From positions 1 to 64,000 of the forward strand of contig JANLFO010000005.1 in the NCBI GenBank assembly GCA_024653205.1: a DNA stretch of 64,000 bases. The letters are read 5' to 3'. This document shows, in pieces, positions 8,086 through 16,231 of this stretch. The position numbers were made by a program, and so were the translations under genes. Under the pieces are notes generated by a model. That model made no database searches, was not told where the DNA came from, and saw nothing but the letters and a program-made list of their open reading frames with translations. Source of the DNA: Clostridia bacterium (GTDB lineage Bacteria > Bacillota > DSM-521 > Neomoorellales > SLTJ01). Numbering within the stretch: position 1 is the stretch's first letter; each line of letters starts with the position of its first letter.

Positions 8086-8575
8086 CGCCCTGCCCCCCTT
8101 CGCCGGCGCCGAAGTCCTGCTCCAGGCCCCAGAGCATGAAAAGCACCACCAGGGAGAGGCCGCACAGGACCTCCAGCCCCACGGTGAGGTTCATCAGCGG
8201 AAGGACGCCCGCGGTATTGAGGTCCCCGGGGTTGATCCCGGGAGGCACAGGATTGCCGAAGAGTCCTCCCCGCCCGGCCAGGAGGTTGTAGAAGAAGGTC
8301 GCGCCCAGGCCGGCAAAGCCTAGGCCGATGAAGCCCAAAAGGCCCACGCTCTCAAAGAGGGAGAGGCCCTCCTTCTTCTTGAGCAGGAGCTTCTCCGTGA
8401 TCTCCCGGCCGTGGGCCACCAGTATGAGCGCCACCGCCGAGGCCAGCACCGCCCCGCCCTGAAAACCCCCGCCCGGGGTGAGGTGGCCGTGGGCCACCAC
8501 GTAGATGCCGAAAACCACCGCGAACCAGACCAGGGCCCCGGCCACGGTGGTGACGATGCGGGACATGGGCTTCAC
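8072..8575 (-). CDS. mbhF: MrpB-like subunit (MbhF)
   Basis: A 167-residue MnhB/MrpB-family protein: HGHLTPGGGFQGGAVLASAV is the family hallmark, followed by a hydrophobic core and a last helix MNLTVGLEVLCGLSLVVL. Mrp antiporters use this subunit in the proton path together with the MrpA C-terminal domain. The start ATG (8575) overlaps the mbhE stop in an ATGA arrangement; the end overlaps mbhG by 14 bases. Confidence 0.92.
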   Translation of the reverse strand: MKPMSRIVTTVAGALVWFAVVFGIYVVAHGHLTPGGGFQGGAVLASAVALILVAHGREITEKLLLKKKEGLSLFESVGLLGFIGLGFAGLGATFFYNLLAGRGGLFGNPVPPGINPGDLNTAGVLPLMNLTVGLEVLCGLSLVVLFMLWGLEQDFGAGEGGQGGGNR

Positions 8576-8841
8576 CCGGCCTTCACCCCCCGGAACAGGG
8601 CCAGCACCGCGCTGACCGCGGTGAATAATACGGTAGCCTCACCCAGGGTGTCAAAGCCCCGGTAGTCGAAGACGATGGCCGTTACCACGTTGTTGGCCCC
8701 GGTTTCCGGCTGGCTGTTCTGGATGAAGTAGTCGTCCATTCCGGTAGCCACCGGCTGGCCCAGGGGGTGCACTCCCAGCACGCCGGCAAAAATCAGGGCC
8801 ACGAAAATCAGGAAGAACGGGAACACCCACTTGGCGGACAC
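8572..8841 (-). CDS. mbhE: Mbh pump subunit E (MrpA C-terminal-like)
   Basis: An 89-residue protein with two predicted membrane helices. The segment NNVVTAIVFDYRGFDTLGEA is the conserved part shared by MbhE and the C-terminal domain of MrpA, which in most Mrp antiporters is fused to other parts and here is a stand-alone small subunit, as in archaeal Mbh. It starts directly at the mbhD stop and overlaps mbhF by 4 bases. Confidence 0.9.
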   Translation of the reverse strand: MSAKWVFPFFLIFVALIFAGVLGVHPLGQPVATGMDDYFIQNSQPETGANNVVTAIVFDYRGFDTLGEATVLFTAVSAVLALFRGVKAG

Positions 8842-9087
8842 TCAGCCTTCCTCCCTCACGCCCTTTAGGGCGAAGACGAATATGGCGGTAGTCAATCCCG
8901 CCCCGATGGCCGCCTCGGCGATGGCCACGTCCGGCGCCTTGAGGAGGTAGAACTCCAGGGAGAGCACCAGGCTCAACACCGCCAGCATGATCACCGACGC
9001 CAGGAGCCTTTTCAGCCGGATCGCCAGCCAGGCGCTTACTATCAGCACTACCGACAGCACCGCGTGGGCCAGGGTCTCCACGCTCAC
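8842..9087 (-). CDS. mbhD: Mbh pump subunit D (MrpB-N/NuoJ-like)
   Basis: An 81-residue protein with two to three helices. LAVLSLVLSLEFYLLKAPDVA and AIAEAAIGAGLTTAIFVFAL are the conserved parts of MbhD and of the MrpA NuoJ-like domain. The start is GTG 9087, overlapping the mbhC stop as GTGA with GGAGG just upstream; a second GTG at 9081 has a more usual ribosome-site spacing and could be the real start. Longer upstream frames are shadows of mbhC. The stop is adjacent to mbhE. Confidence 0.88.
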   Translation of the reverse strand: MSVETLAHAVLSVVLIVSAWLAIRLKRLLASVIMLAVLSLVLSLEFYLLKAPDVAIAEAAIGAGLTTAIFVFALKGVREEG

Positions 9088-9446
9088 CCCTCCTCTTTCT
9101 GCGCCAGCCGGTCCACCACTGCCTGCTGCGGCAGCACTCCGCTGCGGTGGGCGGCCCGGGCCAGGGCGTGGGCGCCGTTGGGGTTGGTTACCAGGAGCGC
9201 CACCACGGCCAGCAGGGCGTGCAGGGCCAGGGTGGCGAATTTGGCCTCCCCGGTCCCCGCCCAGAGAACCACCCCGTAAGCCACCACCGCCAGCCCGGTG
9301 AATATGGAGCCGAAGGTGGTGCACTTGGTAGCCCCGTGGAGCCGGGTGTACACGTCCGGAAACCGGAACAGGGCCACGGCGCCCAGGGTGTTGAAGACCG
9401 TGCCGATGACCAGCATGACCAGGATGACCTCTTCCCAGGGACTCAA
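9084..9446 (-). CDS. mbhC: MrpG-like subunit (MbhC)
   Basis: A 120-residue MnhG/MrpG-family membrane protein: VILVMLVIGTVFNTLGAVALFRFPDVYTRLHGATK is present over the first 40 residues and is diagnostic, in particular RFPDVYTRLHGATK. Two further helices follow. Its gene begins 19 bases after mbhB and overlaps mbhD by 4 bases. It is part of the small-subunit bundle at the distal end of the Mrp-like arm. Confidence 0.92.
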   Translation of the reverse strand: MSPWEEVILVMLVIGTVFNTLGAVALFRFPDVYTRLHGATKCTTFGSIFTGLAVVAYGVVLWAGTGEAKFATLALHALLAVVALLVTNPNGAHALARAAHRSGVLPQQAVVDRLAQKEEG

Positions 9447-9465
9447 TAACCTTCCCCCCTCCGGC

Positions 9466-9723
9466 CTAAAGCCCTTTCCCCAGGTACTTGGCTATAAAGA
9501 GCGTGCCCACGAAGGAGAGCAGGGCGTAGACCACGGCCACGTCGATGAACACCACTTCGTTTCGCGCAGCGCCGAAGACCAGCATGGCCGCCACCACCAG
9601 GGTGTTCACCGTGTCCAGCCCCACCACCCGGTCCGGGACCGTGGGCCCCAGAAAGCAGCGCACCGCCACCACGCCGATCAGCACCGCCAGCAGCGCGCCG
9701 ACGGCCAGAAACATCGAGCTCAT
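9466..9723 (-). CDS. mbhB: MrpF-like subunit (MbhB)
   Basis: An 85-residue MrpF/MnhF-family protein with three helices; RCFLGPTVPDRVVGLDTVNT is the family signature. The start is ATG 9723, which overlaps the mbhA stop (ATGA) and has AGGAGGA 7 bases upstream; the longer open frame back to 9762 is inside mbhA and unlikely to be used. In Mrp antiporters MrpF is a small integral subunit needed for assembly. Confidence 0.91.
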   Translation of the reverse strand: MSSMFLAVGALLAVLIGVVAVRCFLGPTVPDRVVGLDTVNTLVVAAMLVFGAARNEVVFIDVAVVYALLSFVGTLFIAKYLGKGL

Positions 9724-10250
9724 TCCGCGATCCTCCTCGCCCAGGAGGCGAAAGACCCGCACACCTGCTCGACGGACGGGGTTTCGTCCTGCACGTAGAT
9801 CCAGTGAATGTACAGCGCGCCCTTATCGTCGGCTTCGACGGTAAGCGTGCCCGGGGTAAGGGTGATGGAGTTGGCCAGGAGGGTCACGGCCAGATCGCTC
9901 TTAAGCCCGGGCTCGATCCTGACTATGCCCGGCCGGATGCGGCCGGTGATCACCCGCCAGGCCACGTCCAGGTTGGCCCTGGCCATGCCCAAGAAGAAAG
10001 GACCGAACAGGTAGAGCAGGAAGAGGATCCACCGCCGGGGGTTGAGCATACGGAAGTTCCCGGCGGGGAAGAGCAGCTTTCCCCCCGCGATACCGGCCGC
10101 CACCCCGGTGATCGCCCCGGCAACCAGCTCGGCGCCGCTCCAGGCGCCCAGCAGGGTGCCGCTGCCGGCGGCCAGGTACAGATAGGCCAGAAAGGCCAAG
10201 ATCCCGGTCACGACGTACGTCAAGCCAACACCCCCTCCGGCTTCGGTCAT
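9720..10250 (-). CDS. mbhA: MrpE-like subunit, first gene of the hydrogenase operon (MbhA)
   Basis: A 176-residue MnhE/MrpE-family protein. Two hydrophobic N-terminal segments are followed by FGPFFLGMARANLDVAWRVITG and LANSITLTPGTLTVEAD, both conserved in MrpE, and a soluble C-terminal domain. It is the promoter-proximal gene of a 14-gene run (mbhA to mbhN) with mostly overlapping genes, followed by hycI. The 258 bases upstream, shared with a divergent MBL-fold gene, must hold the promoter, but I did not find a convincing -35/-10 pair. Confidence 0.9.
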   Translation of the reverse strand: MTEAGGGVGLTYVVTGILAFLAYLYLAAGSGTLLGAWSGAELVAGAITGVAAGIAGGKLLFPAGNFRMLNPRRWILFLLYLFGPFFLGMARANLDVAWRVITGRIRPGIVRIEPGLKSDLAVTLLANSITLTPGTLTVEADDKGALYIHWIYVQDETPSVEQVCGSFASWARRIAE

Positions 10251-10508
10251 CGCCGAGAACGCGCAACATCGTTCTAACTAATACGCCGGCGCCGCCCCGG
10301 TTCCTGCAGTGAATTTTGCCATTTCCCGACTCGGACCCCCAAAGGTGGCCGTTCCCAAAACCGAAATTGAAATCAAATGCAAAGAAGGATTCTTAATCTC
10401 TCCGGTGAATCCAGTTTGATCGTAGGTGGCAAGCCGGATGGCCACCCTCTTTGCAAGGAGAACAGAGGCTGGTTGGCGGCCTAAAAAGCGGTTGAGGTGA
10501 GGAAACAA

Positions 10509-11195
10509 GTGGCTGCAAACATGATCTGCCCCGGGGTGTGGCGGGTAGCCGGCCCGGAGGTTACCGACGAGCAGGACTGCTGCGTGTACCTGGTAGACGG
10601 CGGGGGGGAGCTGGTGCTGATCGATGCCGGCCTGGGGCCGAGCGTCCCGCAAATCCTGGACAACATCGCCGCCCTGGGGTTTGACCCCGGCCAGGTGCGC
10701 TACCTTGTGGCTACCCACGGACACATCGACCACATCGGCGGCCTGGCCGGCCTGAAGGCCGCCACCGGCGGCACGGTGTGCGCCCACCAGGGGGACCTGC
10801 GCTCCATACAGGAGGGGCTGCCGGAGCTTACCGCCGCTTCTTATTACGGCGTGTCCTACCAACCCGTCGGCGTGGACCTGGTTTTCTCCCAGGCCCACGA
10901 AACCCTGACCGCGGGGCTGCGCACCCTGACCGTGCTGCACGCTCCCGGGCATACCCCGGGGAGTATCGTGCTCTACGGCGACTTCGACGGCACCCGGGTG
11001 CTGTTCGCCCAGGATCTCCACGGGCCCTTCGACCCCGCCTGGGGCTCGAACCTTTCCCAGTGGCGGCACACGGCGCGGATGCTCCTGGAGCTGGAGGCGG
11101 ACATCCTCTGCGAGGGGCACTTCGGCGTATTCCGCCCCCGGGAAAAGGCGCAGGCCTACATTGAGAGGTGGCTGGAGGCCTACCGGGATTTGTAG
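10509..11195 (+). CDS. MBL-fold metallo-hydrolase
   Basis: A 228-residue metallo-beta-lactamase-fold enzyme. The metal site is visible: THGHIDHIGG, later HAPGHTPGS, an Asp in LFAQDLHG and a late CEGHFGVF histidine. The start is GTG 10509 because GAGGTGAGGA lies 6 bases upstream; GTG 10497 and ATG 10521 are alternatives. Substrates in this broad family are thioesters, lactones, glyoxalase-type adducts and others, and nothing here decides between them. It is divergent from the hydrogenase operon and precedes a DUF1287 gene by about 107 bases. Confidence 0.85.
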   Translation: MAANMICPGVWRVAGPEVTDEQDCCVYLVDGGGELVLIDAGLGPSVPQILDNIAALGFDPGQVRYLVATHGHIDHIGGLAGLKAATGGTVCAHQGDLRSIQEGLPELTAASYYGVSYQPVGVDLVFSQAHETLTAGLRTLTVLHAPGHTPGSIVLYGDFDGTRVLFAQDLHGPFDPAWGSNLSQWRHTARMLLELEADILCEGHFGVFRPREKAQAYIERWLEAYRDL

Positions 11196-11302
11196 GGCCG
11201 GGAGGTCAGTCTCTCGGCCGATAACGCGCCACAAAGCCGGCGCCGGACCGCTCGGGGACGCGGCCCAGGCCCGGTGCCGGCCTGCACGCCGGGGACGAGA
11301 TC

Positions 11303-12049
11303 ATGTGCAAACCGAACCGACATCTCGGCGCAGTTCTGTTAGTCTTAGCCCTGCTCGGCCTGGTGGCCGGGTTTCGTTTCTATTTGGGAGCGCGCCTTCC
11401 GGCCGACTGGGCGGCGGAACTGCAGAGGGCTGCGCCCTGGGTGCCGGAAGTGCAGGTGGAAAAGGTGGTCCTCGACCACGACCAGGACGGCGACGGCATC
11501 CCGGACCTGGACGACACGGTGCAAGGCGCCAGGGAGTACGTCCGCACCCGTCCGCGGTACCGCGACGGCTACTACGCCGGCGGCTACCCGCCTCCCGGCG
11601 AAGGCGTGTGCACGGACGTTATCTGGCAGTCCCTCCGGGCTGCCGGCTACGACCTCAAGGCCATGGTGGACGCCGACATCCGCGCCCACCCCGATTTGTA
11701 CCCCCGGGTGGGGGGCAAGCCCGACCCCAACATCGATTTTCGGCGGGTGGCCAACCTGGTGGTCTTCTTTGAACGCCACGCCGCCTCCCTGACCACCGAG
11801 GTTCGACCGGGTGACCCCGAAAACCTGAAGCAGTGGCAGGCCGGGGACATCGTAGTCTTCGGCCCGCCGCTGGCGCACATCGCCGTGGTGTCCGACCGCC
11901 GCCGTCCGGACGGCGTACCTTACCTCCTCCACAACGCCGGTCCCTGCGCCGCCGAAACCGACGCGCTGCTCTCCTGGCCCACCCCCATTACCCACCACTT
12001 CCGCTTTCCCGACCCCAAGAAACTCCCCGCGCAGCAGGACCACCCGTAG
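11303..12049 (+). CDS. DUF1287-family exported protein
   Basis: A 248-residue protein with an N-terminal membrane anchor or signal (about residues 8-26) and a DUF1287 domain, recognised by CTDVIWQSLRAAGYDLKAMV, the DPNIDFRRVANLVVFF block and GDIVVFGPPLAHIAVVSDRR. DUF1287 proteins belong to the NlpC/P60-like papain fold (Cys in the CTDV motif, His in AHIAVVS), so a cell-wall peptidase or amidase role is likely but unproven. Start ATG 11303. A Ca-binding-like DHDQDGDGIPDLDD run at about residues 58-71 resembles a dockerin or thrombospondin-3 loop, which is an unusual addition. Confidence 0.85.
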   Translation: MCKPNRHLGAVLLVLALLGLVAGFRFYLGARLPADWAAELQRAAPWVPEVQVEKVVLDHDQDGDGIPDLDDTVQGAREYVRTRPRYRDGYYAGGYPPPGEGVCTDVIWQSLRAAGYDLKAMVDADIRAHPDLYPRVGGKPDPNIDFRRVANLVVFFERHAASLTTEVRPGDPENLKQWQAGDIVVFGPPLAHIAVVSDRRRPDGVPYLLHNAGPCAAETDALLSWPTPITHHFRFPDPKKLPAQQDHP

Positions 12050-12097
12050 CCGGCTCCTTCGGGCCGAGGGGCCGACGTATCCGCAGTGTACCTTGGG

Positions 12098-12234
12098 CGG
12101 CACCGGGTGCTCCTGGCTGATCCAAAGGCGGGGTCGTCCCCGGTTTGTCCGGGGGCAGTGCCGGTTCTGTTCCTCGTACCCAGGACTTACCGGCAACCGA
12201 ACCGGGTGAGAACAAGCGCGGAAGCCAAAGCTGA
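12098..12234 (-). repeat. Partial copy of the dispersed MITE-like family (copy 1)
   Basis: Sequence with GGCAGTGCCGG, a diverged CTCGTACCC stretch, and ACCGAACCGGGTGAGAAC resembles one arm and the start of the core of the 250-base family. It lies directly against the next copy (12235-12446), suggesting nested or tandem insertion with loss of the other half. Confidence 0.5.
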
Positions 12235-12446
12235 GGCGGTAGCGGGTGCTCACCTGAGTACATTGGCACCTCGCCGGGGACCGAACTCGGTGAGGGCAAG
12301 TCCGGAGGCGGGCCGTAGGCCACGGACGGCCGAAGCGGCGGGGCGCCACGGACGGCGCCTCCGCCGGGAGCCCGCCGGAGGGCGAGGCCCGAACCCTAGT
12401 TCGGTCGGCGAGGTGACAGTACGAACGGGGAGCACCCGCTACCGCC
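12235..12446 (-). repeat. MITE-like element, near-complete copy (copy 2)
   Basis: A perfect 16-base inverted repeat, GGCGGTAGCGGGTGCT at 12235-12250 and its complement at 12431-12446, brackets a core with ACCGAACT boundaries on both sides. The same arms and core recur at 21741-22003 in the opposite orientation. Spurious open frames run through it on both strands, but their protein is Arg/Pro/Gly low complexity and not conserved between copies. With copy 1 and flanking sequence it accounts for the 615-base gap between the DUF1287 gene and the flavoprotein gene. Confidence 0.8.
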
Positions 12447-12665
12447 CGAGGTGCTCCGGGAAGAGGTCCGGATCTCGGGCTAATCGGGGTCCGGGCATAC
12501 CGGTACGAGGGCAGGGCCGGCACCGGCCTCGAAACAGCAGCGTCCGTCAGGTCCAAAGGGTATTGACAGGCGCCGTGCCCGGGCTTGTACGGCAGGCCCT
12601 GGCCCTCGGCAGGCGGGACATAGGGTAGCGCGGGGGCGCCGGGGCCGGTACCCGAACGGCAGCAG

Positions 12666-13835
12666 TCAGGCTCCCGGCTTCAGCCGCGAGGCCAGGTCGG
12701 GAACCCGCCGGGCCACGCGGCGCAGGAGCTCCCGGTAGGTGATCTCTCCGGATACCACCCCCATGAGTACGGAAGCCACCTCCGGGTGCCTTTTCAGCCA
12801 GGCGTGGGCCCAGCCCGGCGACAGGTATACCAGCAGGGCCAGGCGCCGGGCGGCGGCAAAGTCCGGCCACATCCGGGCGCGCAGGCGCCGGCTGTATCCC
12901 TCCAGGGCTCCGGCCCGGCCCTTTAGGTGCTCGATGACCGCTTCCGCCGCCCACAGCCCGCTCTGCAGGGCGTAGTAGATGCCCTCCCCGGTAAGGGGAT
13001 TCACCAGGCCGGCGGCGTCCCCGGCGGCGAGACCCCAGGTGCCGTGCCAGGCCTGCGGCGCCCGCAGCAGTATCGGCAGGGGGTGCGCCCGCGCCGGGGC
13101 GCGCGGCACCCGCTCCATCTTCCGGGAGCGCAGGAAGGCATCGAGCGCGGCCGGCAGCCGCCCGCCCCGAACCCCGAACGACCCCACTCCCACAGAGAGA
13201 TGCCGCGCCTTGGGGAAGATCCAGGCGTAGCCTTGCTCCACGGCTCCGTAGTCTATGTATACTCGGCCGCGATAGGCGGAGATTTCTTTTTCCTCTAGCG
13301 GCAGCTCGGCCTCCAGCGCCACCCCCCGGTGCAGGGGCAGGTGGATGCCCAGCGCCCGCGCGGTCCGGCTGAAAGCGCCGTCGGCGGCCACGACCACCCG
13401 GGCCGACAGCTGCCGGCCGCCGCCGCCCAGGAGGGTGACTCCCGCCGCGCCCGGGATCAGCCTCTCGACCCGAAAGCGGGAAATTATACGGGCTCCTGCC
13501 GCCTGCGCCTGCTGCAGCAGCCACTGGTCGAACCGGTCGCGCATGACCAGGCGGGCCACCGGCCTTCCCGCACGCACCTCCACCGGCTCGGCCCGGCCGA
13601 AGCAGAAGACTATTTTCAGCATCTCGTCCTCCACCACCTCGGTCGGCTCGCCGGGCAGGAGGGACCAGGCCTTGCGCGTCACCCCGCCCCCGCAGGCCTT
13701 GTAGCGCGGCAGGGCGGCCTTCTCCAGCACCACCACCTCCCTGCCTTCCCGGGCCAGGTACCAGGCGGCCGCCGCCCCCGCCGGCCCGCCTCCCACCACC
13801 GCTGCGTCCCACATTTCCGGATCGTCCAAGCCCAA
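12666..13835 (-). CDS. Geranylgeranyl-reductase-family FAD oxidoreductase
   Basis: A 389-residue FAD-dependent oxidoreductase. AAVVGGGPAGAAAAWYLA is the Rossmann dinucleotide-binding motif, YKACGGGVTRKA is the geranylgeranyl reductase family signature, and GLAAGDAAGLVNPLTGEGI is the second FAD motif. Relatives reduce isoprenoid chains of lipids or quinones; others are of unknown role. It is transcribed on its own, toward repeat copies 1 and 2. The start is ATG 13835. Which isoprenoid, if any, it reduces cannot be said from sequence. Confidence 0.87.
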   Translation of the reverse strand: MGLDDPEMWDAAVVGGGPAGAAAAWYLAREGREVVVLEKAALPRYKACGGGVTRKAWSLLPGEPTEVVEDEMLKIVFCFGRAEPVEVRAGRPVARLVMRDRFDQWLLQQAQAAGARIISRFRVERLIPGAAGVTLLGGGGRQLSARVVVAADGAFSRTARALGIHLPLHRGVALEAELPLEEKEISAYRGRVYIDYGAVEQGYAWIFPKARHLSVGVGSFGVRGGRLPAALDAFLRSRKMERVPRAPARAHPLPILLRAPQAWHGTWGLAAGDAAGLVNPLTGEGIYYALQSGLWAAEAVIEHLKGRAGALEGYSRRLRARMWPDFAAARRLALLVYLSPGWAHAWLKRHPEVASVLMGVVSGEITYRELLRRVARRVPDLASRLKPGA

Positions 13836-13867
13836 ACCCCCTCCCAGTCTTCGAGCCGGTGAACCCC

Positions 13868-13925
13868 GGTCGGCCCTGCCGGCAGTCCTGGTTCCCTCTC
13901 CTACCGGCCGGCTACCAGAATTATC
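13868..13925 (+). repeat. Short remnant of the MITE-like family (copy 3)
   Basis: CTGCCGGCAGTCCTGGTTCC followed by a CCTACCGGCCGG stretch matches one arm of the dispersed element (compare 45197-45240 and 49625-49670). The other arm is missing. The rest of the gap to 14084 has no gene that I can recognise. Confidence 0.6.
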
Positions 13926-14084
13926 TGCGGCGAGGTGCGGATTCTACGGTGCCTGATCGGAATCCTGCCGCCGGAAAGCCCGGCTACCGGAAGCGTCACC
14001 TTGGTGAGAGCTGGTCCCGGACGCAATACAAAAGAGGGTGCCGTGACCTCGTCTTGGCACCCTCCCAATCCCCGATGAAATACC

Positions 14085-14330
14085 TCATGGCGCCGCCGCG
14101 TTTTTGCGCCCCGCCCGCCGGGCTTTCCAGCCCTTCCACAAGAATTTGGGCAGGAAGCCGATCACTCCCTTCCCCAGGACCTTCTTGATTTCCCAGGCCT
14201 CTTCCGGGCGCACATACACGACCATACTCATCGCGCCCACCACCTTTACCCGGCAGACCAGATTTTCCCCCTCCCGCTCTATGGAGGTGATATCTAACAG
14301 CGGCCGCCCGTCCTTGCTGTAAAGTTTCAT
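14085..14330 (-). CDS. Small conserved-looking protein of unknown function
   Basis: An 81-residue protein beginning MKLYSKDGRPLLDITSIERE, with a beta-rich first 60 residues (GENLVCRVKVVGAMSMVVYVRPEEAWEI spread over two strands) and a basic C-terminal tail KGWKARRAGRKNAA. No family is recognised. It follows the FixX-like ferredoxin gene by 40 bases on the same strand, so it is probably the last gene of the fixC-fixX transcript. Start ATG 14330. Confidence 0.6.
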   Translation of the reverse strand: MKLYSKDGRPLLDITSIEREGENLVCRVKVVGAMSMVVYVRPEEAWEIKKVLGKGVIGFLPKFLWKGWKARRAGRKNAAAP

Positions 14331-14370
14331 TTCGTCCTGCCACCCATAGATTCGAGGGCCCCGGCCGCCC

Positions 14371-14706
14371 TTAGGAGTACTTCAGCACTATGCCGGTTCC
14401 CGCCTCCGGGTAAGACCAGTCGATGGCGTCCACGGGACATACATAACGGCAGGCACCGCACTCCCCACAGAGCGCCATACCGTGCTTCCATACCGCCTTG
14501 CCCTCTTCCATCTCGTAAGAGCCCGTGGGACAGATGATGTAGCAGATCTGGCAGCCGATACCGATGCACTTGTTCCGGTCGACCTTGATATGCTCTTTGG
14601 TCTTGGGAATGACCTCGTACTTGCCTTGGAGAAGCTCGCGCACCTTCGCCCCCACGATCTGCGGCCCGCAAAGGATACCGGCATCGTTCTGCTTGTAGTC
14701 TGCCAT
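14371..14706 (-). CDS. fixX: FixX-like ferredoxin
   Basis: A 111-residue ferredoxin-like protein with two cysteine clusters: CIGIGCQICYIICP (C-x4-C-x2-C-x3-CP) and CGECGACRYVCP (C-x2-C-x2-C-x3-CP). It directly follows the FixC homologue (32-base gap), and the pair is the usual fixC-fixX arrangement in electron-bifurcating Fix systems, where the ferredoxin-like subunit shuttles electrons with FixC. The full second motif suggests two 4Fe-4S clusters. No fixA or fixB is present in the window. Confidence 0.82.
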   Translation of the reverse strand: MADYKQNDAGILCGPQIVGAKVRELLQGKYEVIPKTKEHIKVDRNKCIGIGCQICYIICPTGSYEMEEGKAVWKHGMALCGECGACRYVCPVDAIDWSYPEAGTGIVLKYS

Positions 14707-14738
14707 CTTGGCTCCCCCTCTCTTTTGTGACTACCCCA

Positions 14739-16121
14739 TCATTCAGCTTTCAAGGCGCTGAGCAGGCCCATCAGGCCACCGGCCTTCTTCACGGCCCCTT
14801 CGCTGATCTTCTTGATGGTCATGGGCATCTCCAGGAAGGCCGGAAGGGCCGGGAGCAACTTGGGCAGGCCGCCGATGAAGAGGGAAACGTAGGACATATT
14901 CTCGAACTTCCCGGCAATGGCAAACGAGCTGAATTCATCCAAGGCCTTCCAGATCTTATCGAAGCTGCCGTCCCTGAAGAACCGGCTTATCTCGTGGACC
15001 TCGTCCTCGCCCACCCAGGACTCGCGCCAGGTCTTTTCGTACCTGGCGAACATGGCCTCGGAGTAATCGTTCTTGGCCTTCATCTCCGCGGCCAGCTCGG
15101 CGGCCATCCTTCCCTGCCACTGGGCCACGTTGGCCCCCCAGCTGTCGCACGGGTTGGCAAACCCGCCCGCATCGCCCACCAAAATCAAACCCGGCAGGTA
15201 CGACTTCGCCACGTAGCCCACAGTGTCAAACGAGGTTAGACAGTGGAAGTTGCACTGGATGAACTCCCCACCCTCAATCAGCCTCTTGACCTTGGTCTGG
15301 TTCAAGTACCATTGCGCCCGCTGGTGGATGTTGACCCGGGCCCTCACCATTTCTTTTAGGGTCTGGTAGGTAGTGATATCGACAATGCCCCGGCCCGGAT
15401 AGGCCACGGCGTGGGCGGCGAAAAACTCCGGGGTAGAGCCGAACTGAACCGGCGTGTCGCCCCAGTCGTAAACCTCCACTCCGTCCGTATCCCAGTAGAG
15501 GTCTACCCTCTGCCGAAGTACCTCTGGATCCAACCGGTAGACGTACTTTACCGCCAGCATGACCTTATCCATGCCGAACCTGGCCAGACCCGCCCTGCGG
15601 GCCAGAATGGAATGCAGCCCGGAGGCGTCGATGGTCACCGGGGCCTCGAAATTGCCGACGTCGGTAACCACCCCCCTCACCCGGGCGTGTTCAGTCCCTT
15701 TGTTCTCCCAGATCAGGTCTTGGGCCAAAGCCGTTTTAAGCTCAGCACCAGCCTTCACCGCCTGGTCGGCAAACCACTTATCGGTCTCGTTGCGGAACAC
15801 GTTCAGCATATTCCGGAAGACGTCCGCTCCAGGGGCCAGCCCCAGAGTATACATCTTTTCGTCGTTGTCCAGCACGTACTGCATGGCGATTCCCTTGAAG
15901 CGGGGCATGTCCTTATTGCATGCAGCTTCGGAGAACCCGGGGAATATCTCTTCGGAGATGCCCCGCCACAAAGAGCTTCCCGACATGTTCTTGTCGCCCG
16001 GGTTTCTCCCGCGCTCCAAAAGCAAGACCTTAAGACCCTTGTCGGCGGCGGTCTTGGCGGCGGCAGTACCGCCCGGCCCGGCGCCTACTACGATTAAGTC
16101 ATAGCCCTTACTCACAGCCAC
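14739..16121 (-). CDS. fixC: FixC-like electron-transfer flavoprotein:quinone oxidoreductase
   Basis: A 460-residue FAD protein of the FixC/ETF-QO family: LIVVGAGPGGTAAAKTAAD (Rossmann), LLERGRNPGDKNMSGSS, and GLILVGDAGGFANP (second FAD motif). FixC accepts electrons from the FixAB flavoprotein and works with FixX; in anaerobes it may feed menaquinone or act in bifurcation. A good sigma-54 promoter lies about 100 bases upstream (16232-16247), and a sigma-54 activator is divergently encoded. The absence of fixAB nearby is odd, since they are normally the first genes of the operon. Start ATG 16121 after GGAGGAGG. Confidence 0.88.
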   Translation of the reverse strand: MAVSKGYDLIVVGAGPGGTAAAKTAADKGLKVLLLERGRNPGDKNMSGSSLWRGISEEIFPGFSEAACNKDMPRFKGIAMQYVLDNDEKMYTLGLAPGADVFRNMLNVFRNETDKWFADQAVKAGAELKTALAQDLIWENKGTEHARVRGVVTDVGNFEAPVTIDASGLHSILARRAGLARFGMDKVMLAVKYVYRLDPEVLRQRVDLYWDTDGVEVYDWGDTPVQFGSTPEFFAAHAVAYPGRGIVDITTYQTLKEMVRARVNIHQRAQWYLNQTKVKRLIEGGEFIQCNFHCLTSFDTVGYVAKSYLPGLILVGDAGGFANPCDSWGANVAQWQGRMAAELAAEMKAKNDYSEAMFARYEKTWRESWVGEDEVHEISRFFRDGSFDKIWKALDEFSSFAIAGKFENMSYVSLFIGGLPKLLPALPAFLEMPMTIKKISEGAVKKAGGLMGLLSALKAE

Positions 16122-16231
16122 GCCTCCTCCTTTCCCGAATTCGGTTTGAGAGAGGTTTCGGGAACGAACAAGTTACGCCCTGCGCGGAGTCACTGATCCC
16201 CCGCGGGAACTCACGGCCCGGCTGTGGGCAA

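Noticed and set aside
10280-10340. Possible sigma-54 promoter for the hydrogenase operon (TGGCA...TGCA)
   Set aside because: The GG and GC are 11 bases apart instead of 10, so RpoN would not be expected to use it.
10278-11234. Long minus-strand open frame opposite the MBL gene
   Set aside because: It is antisense to a clear metallo-beta-lactamase-fold gene and has no recognisable protein features; the high GC content gives long shadow frames everywhere in the window.
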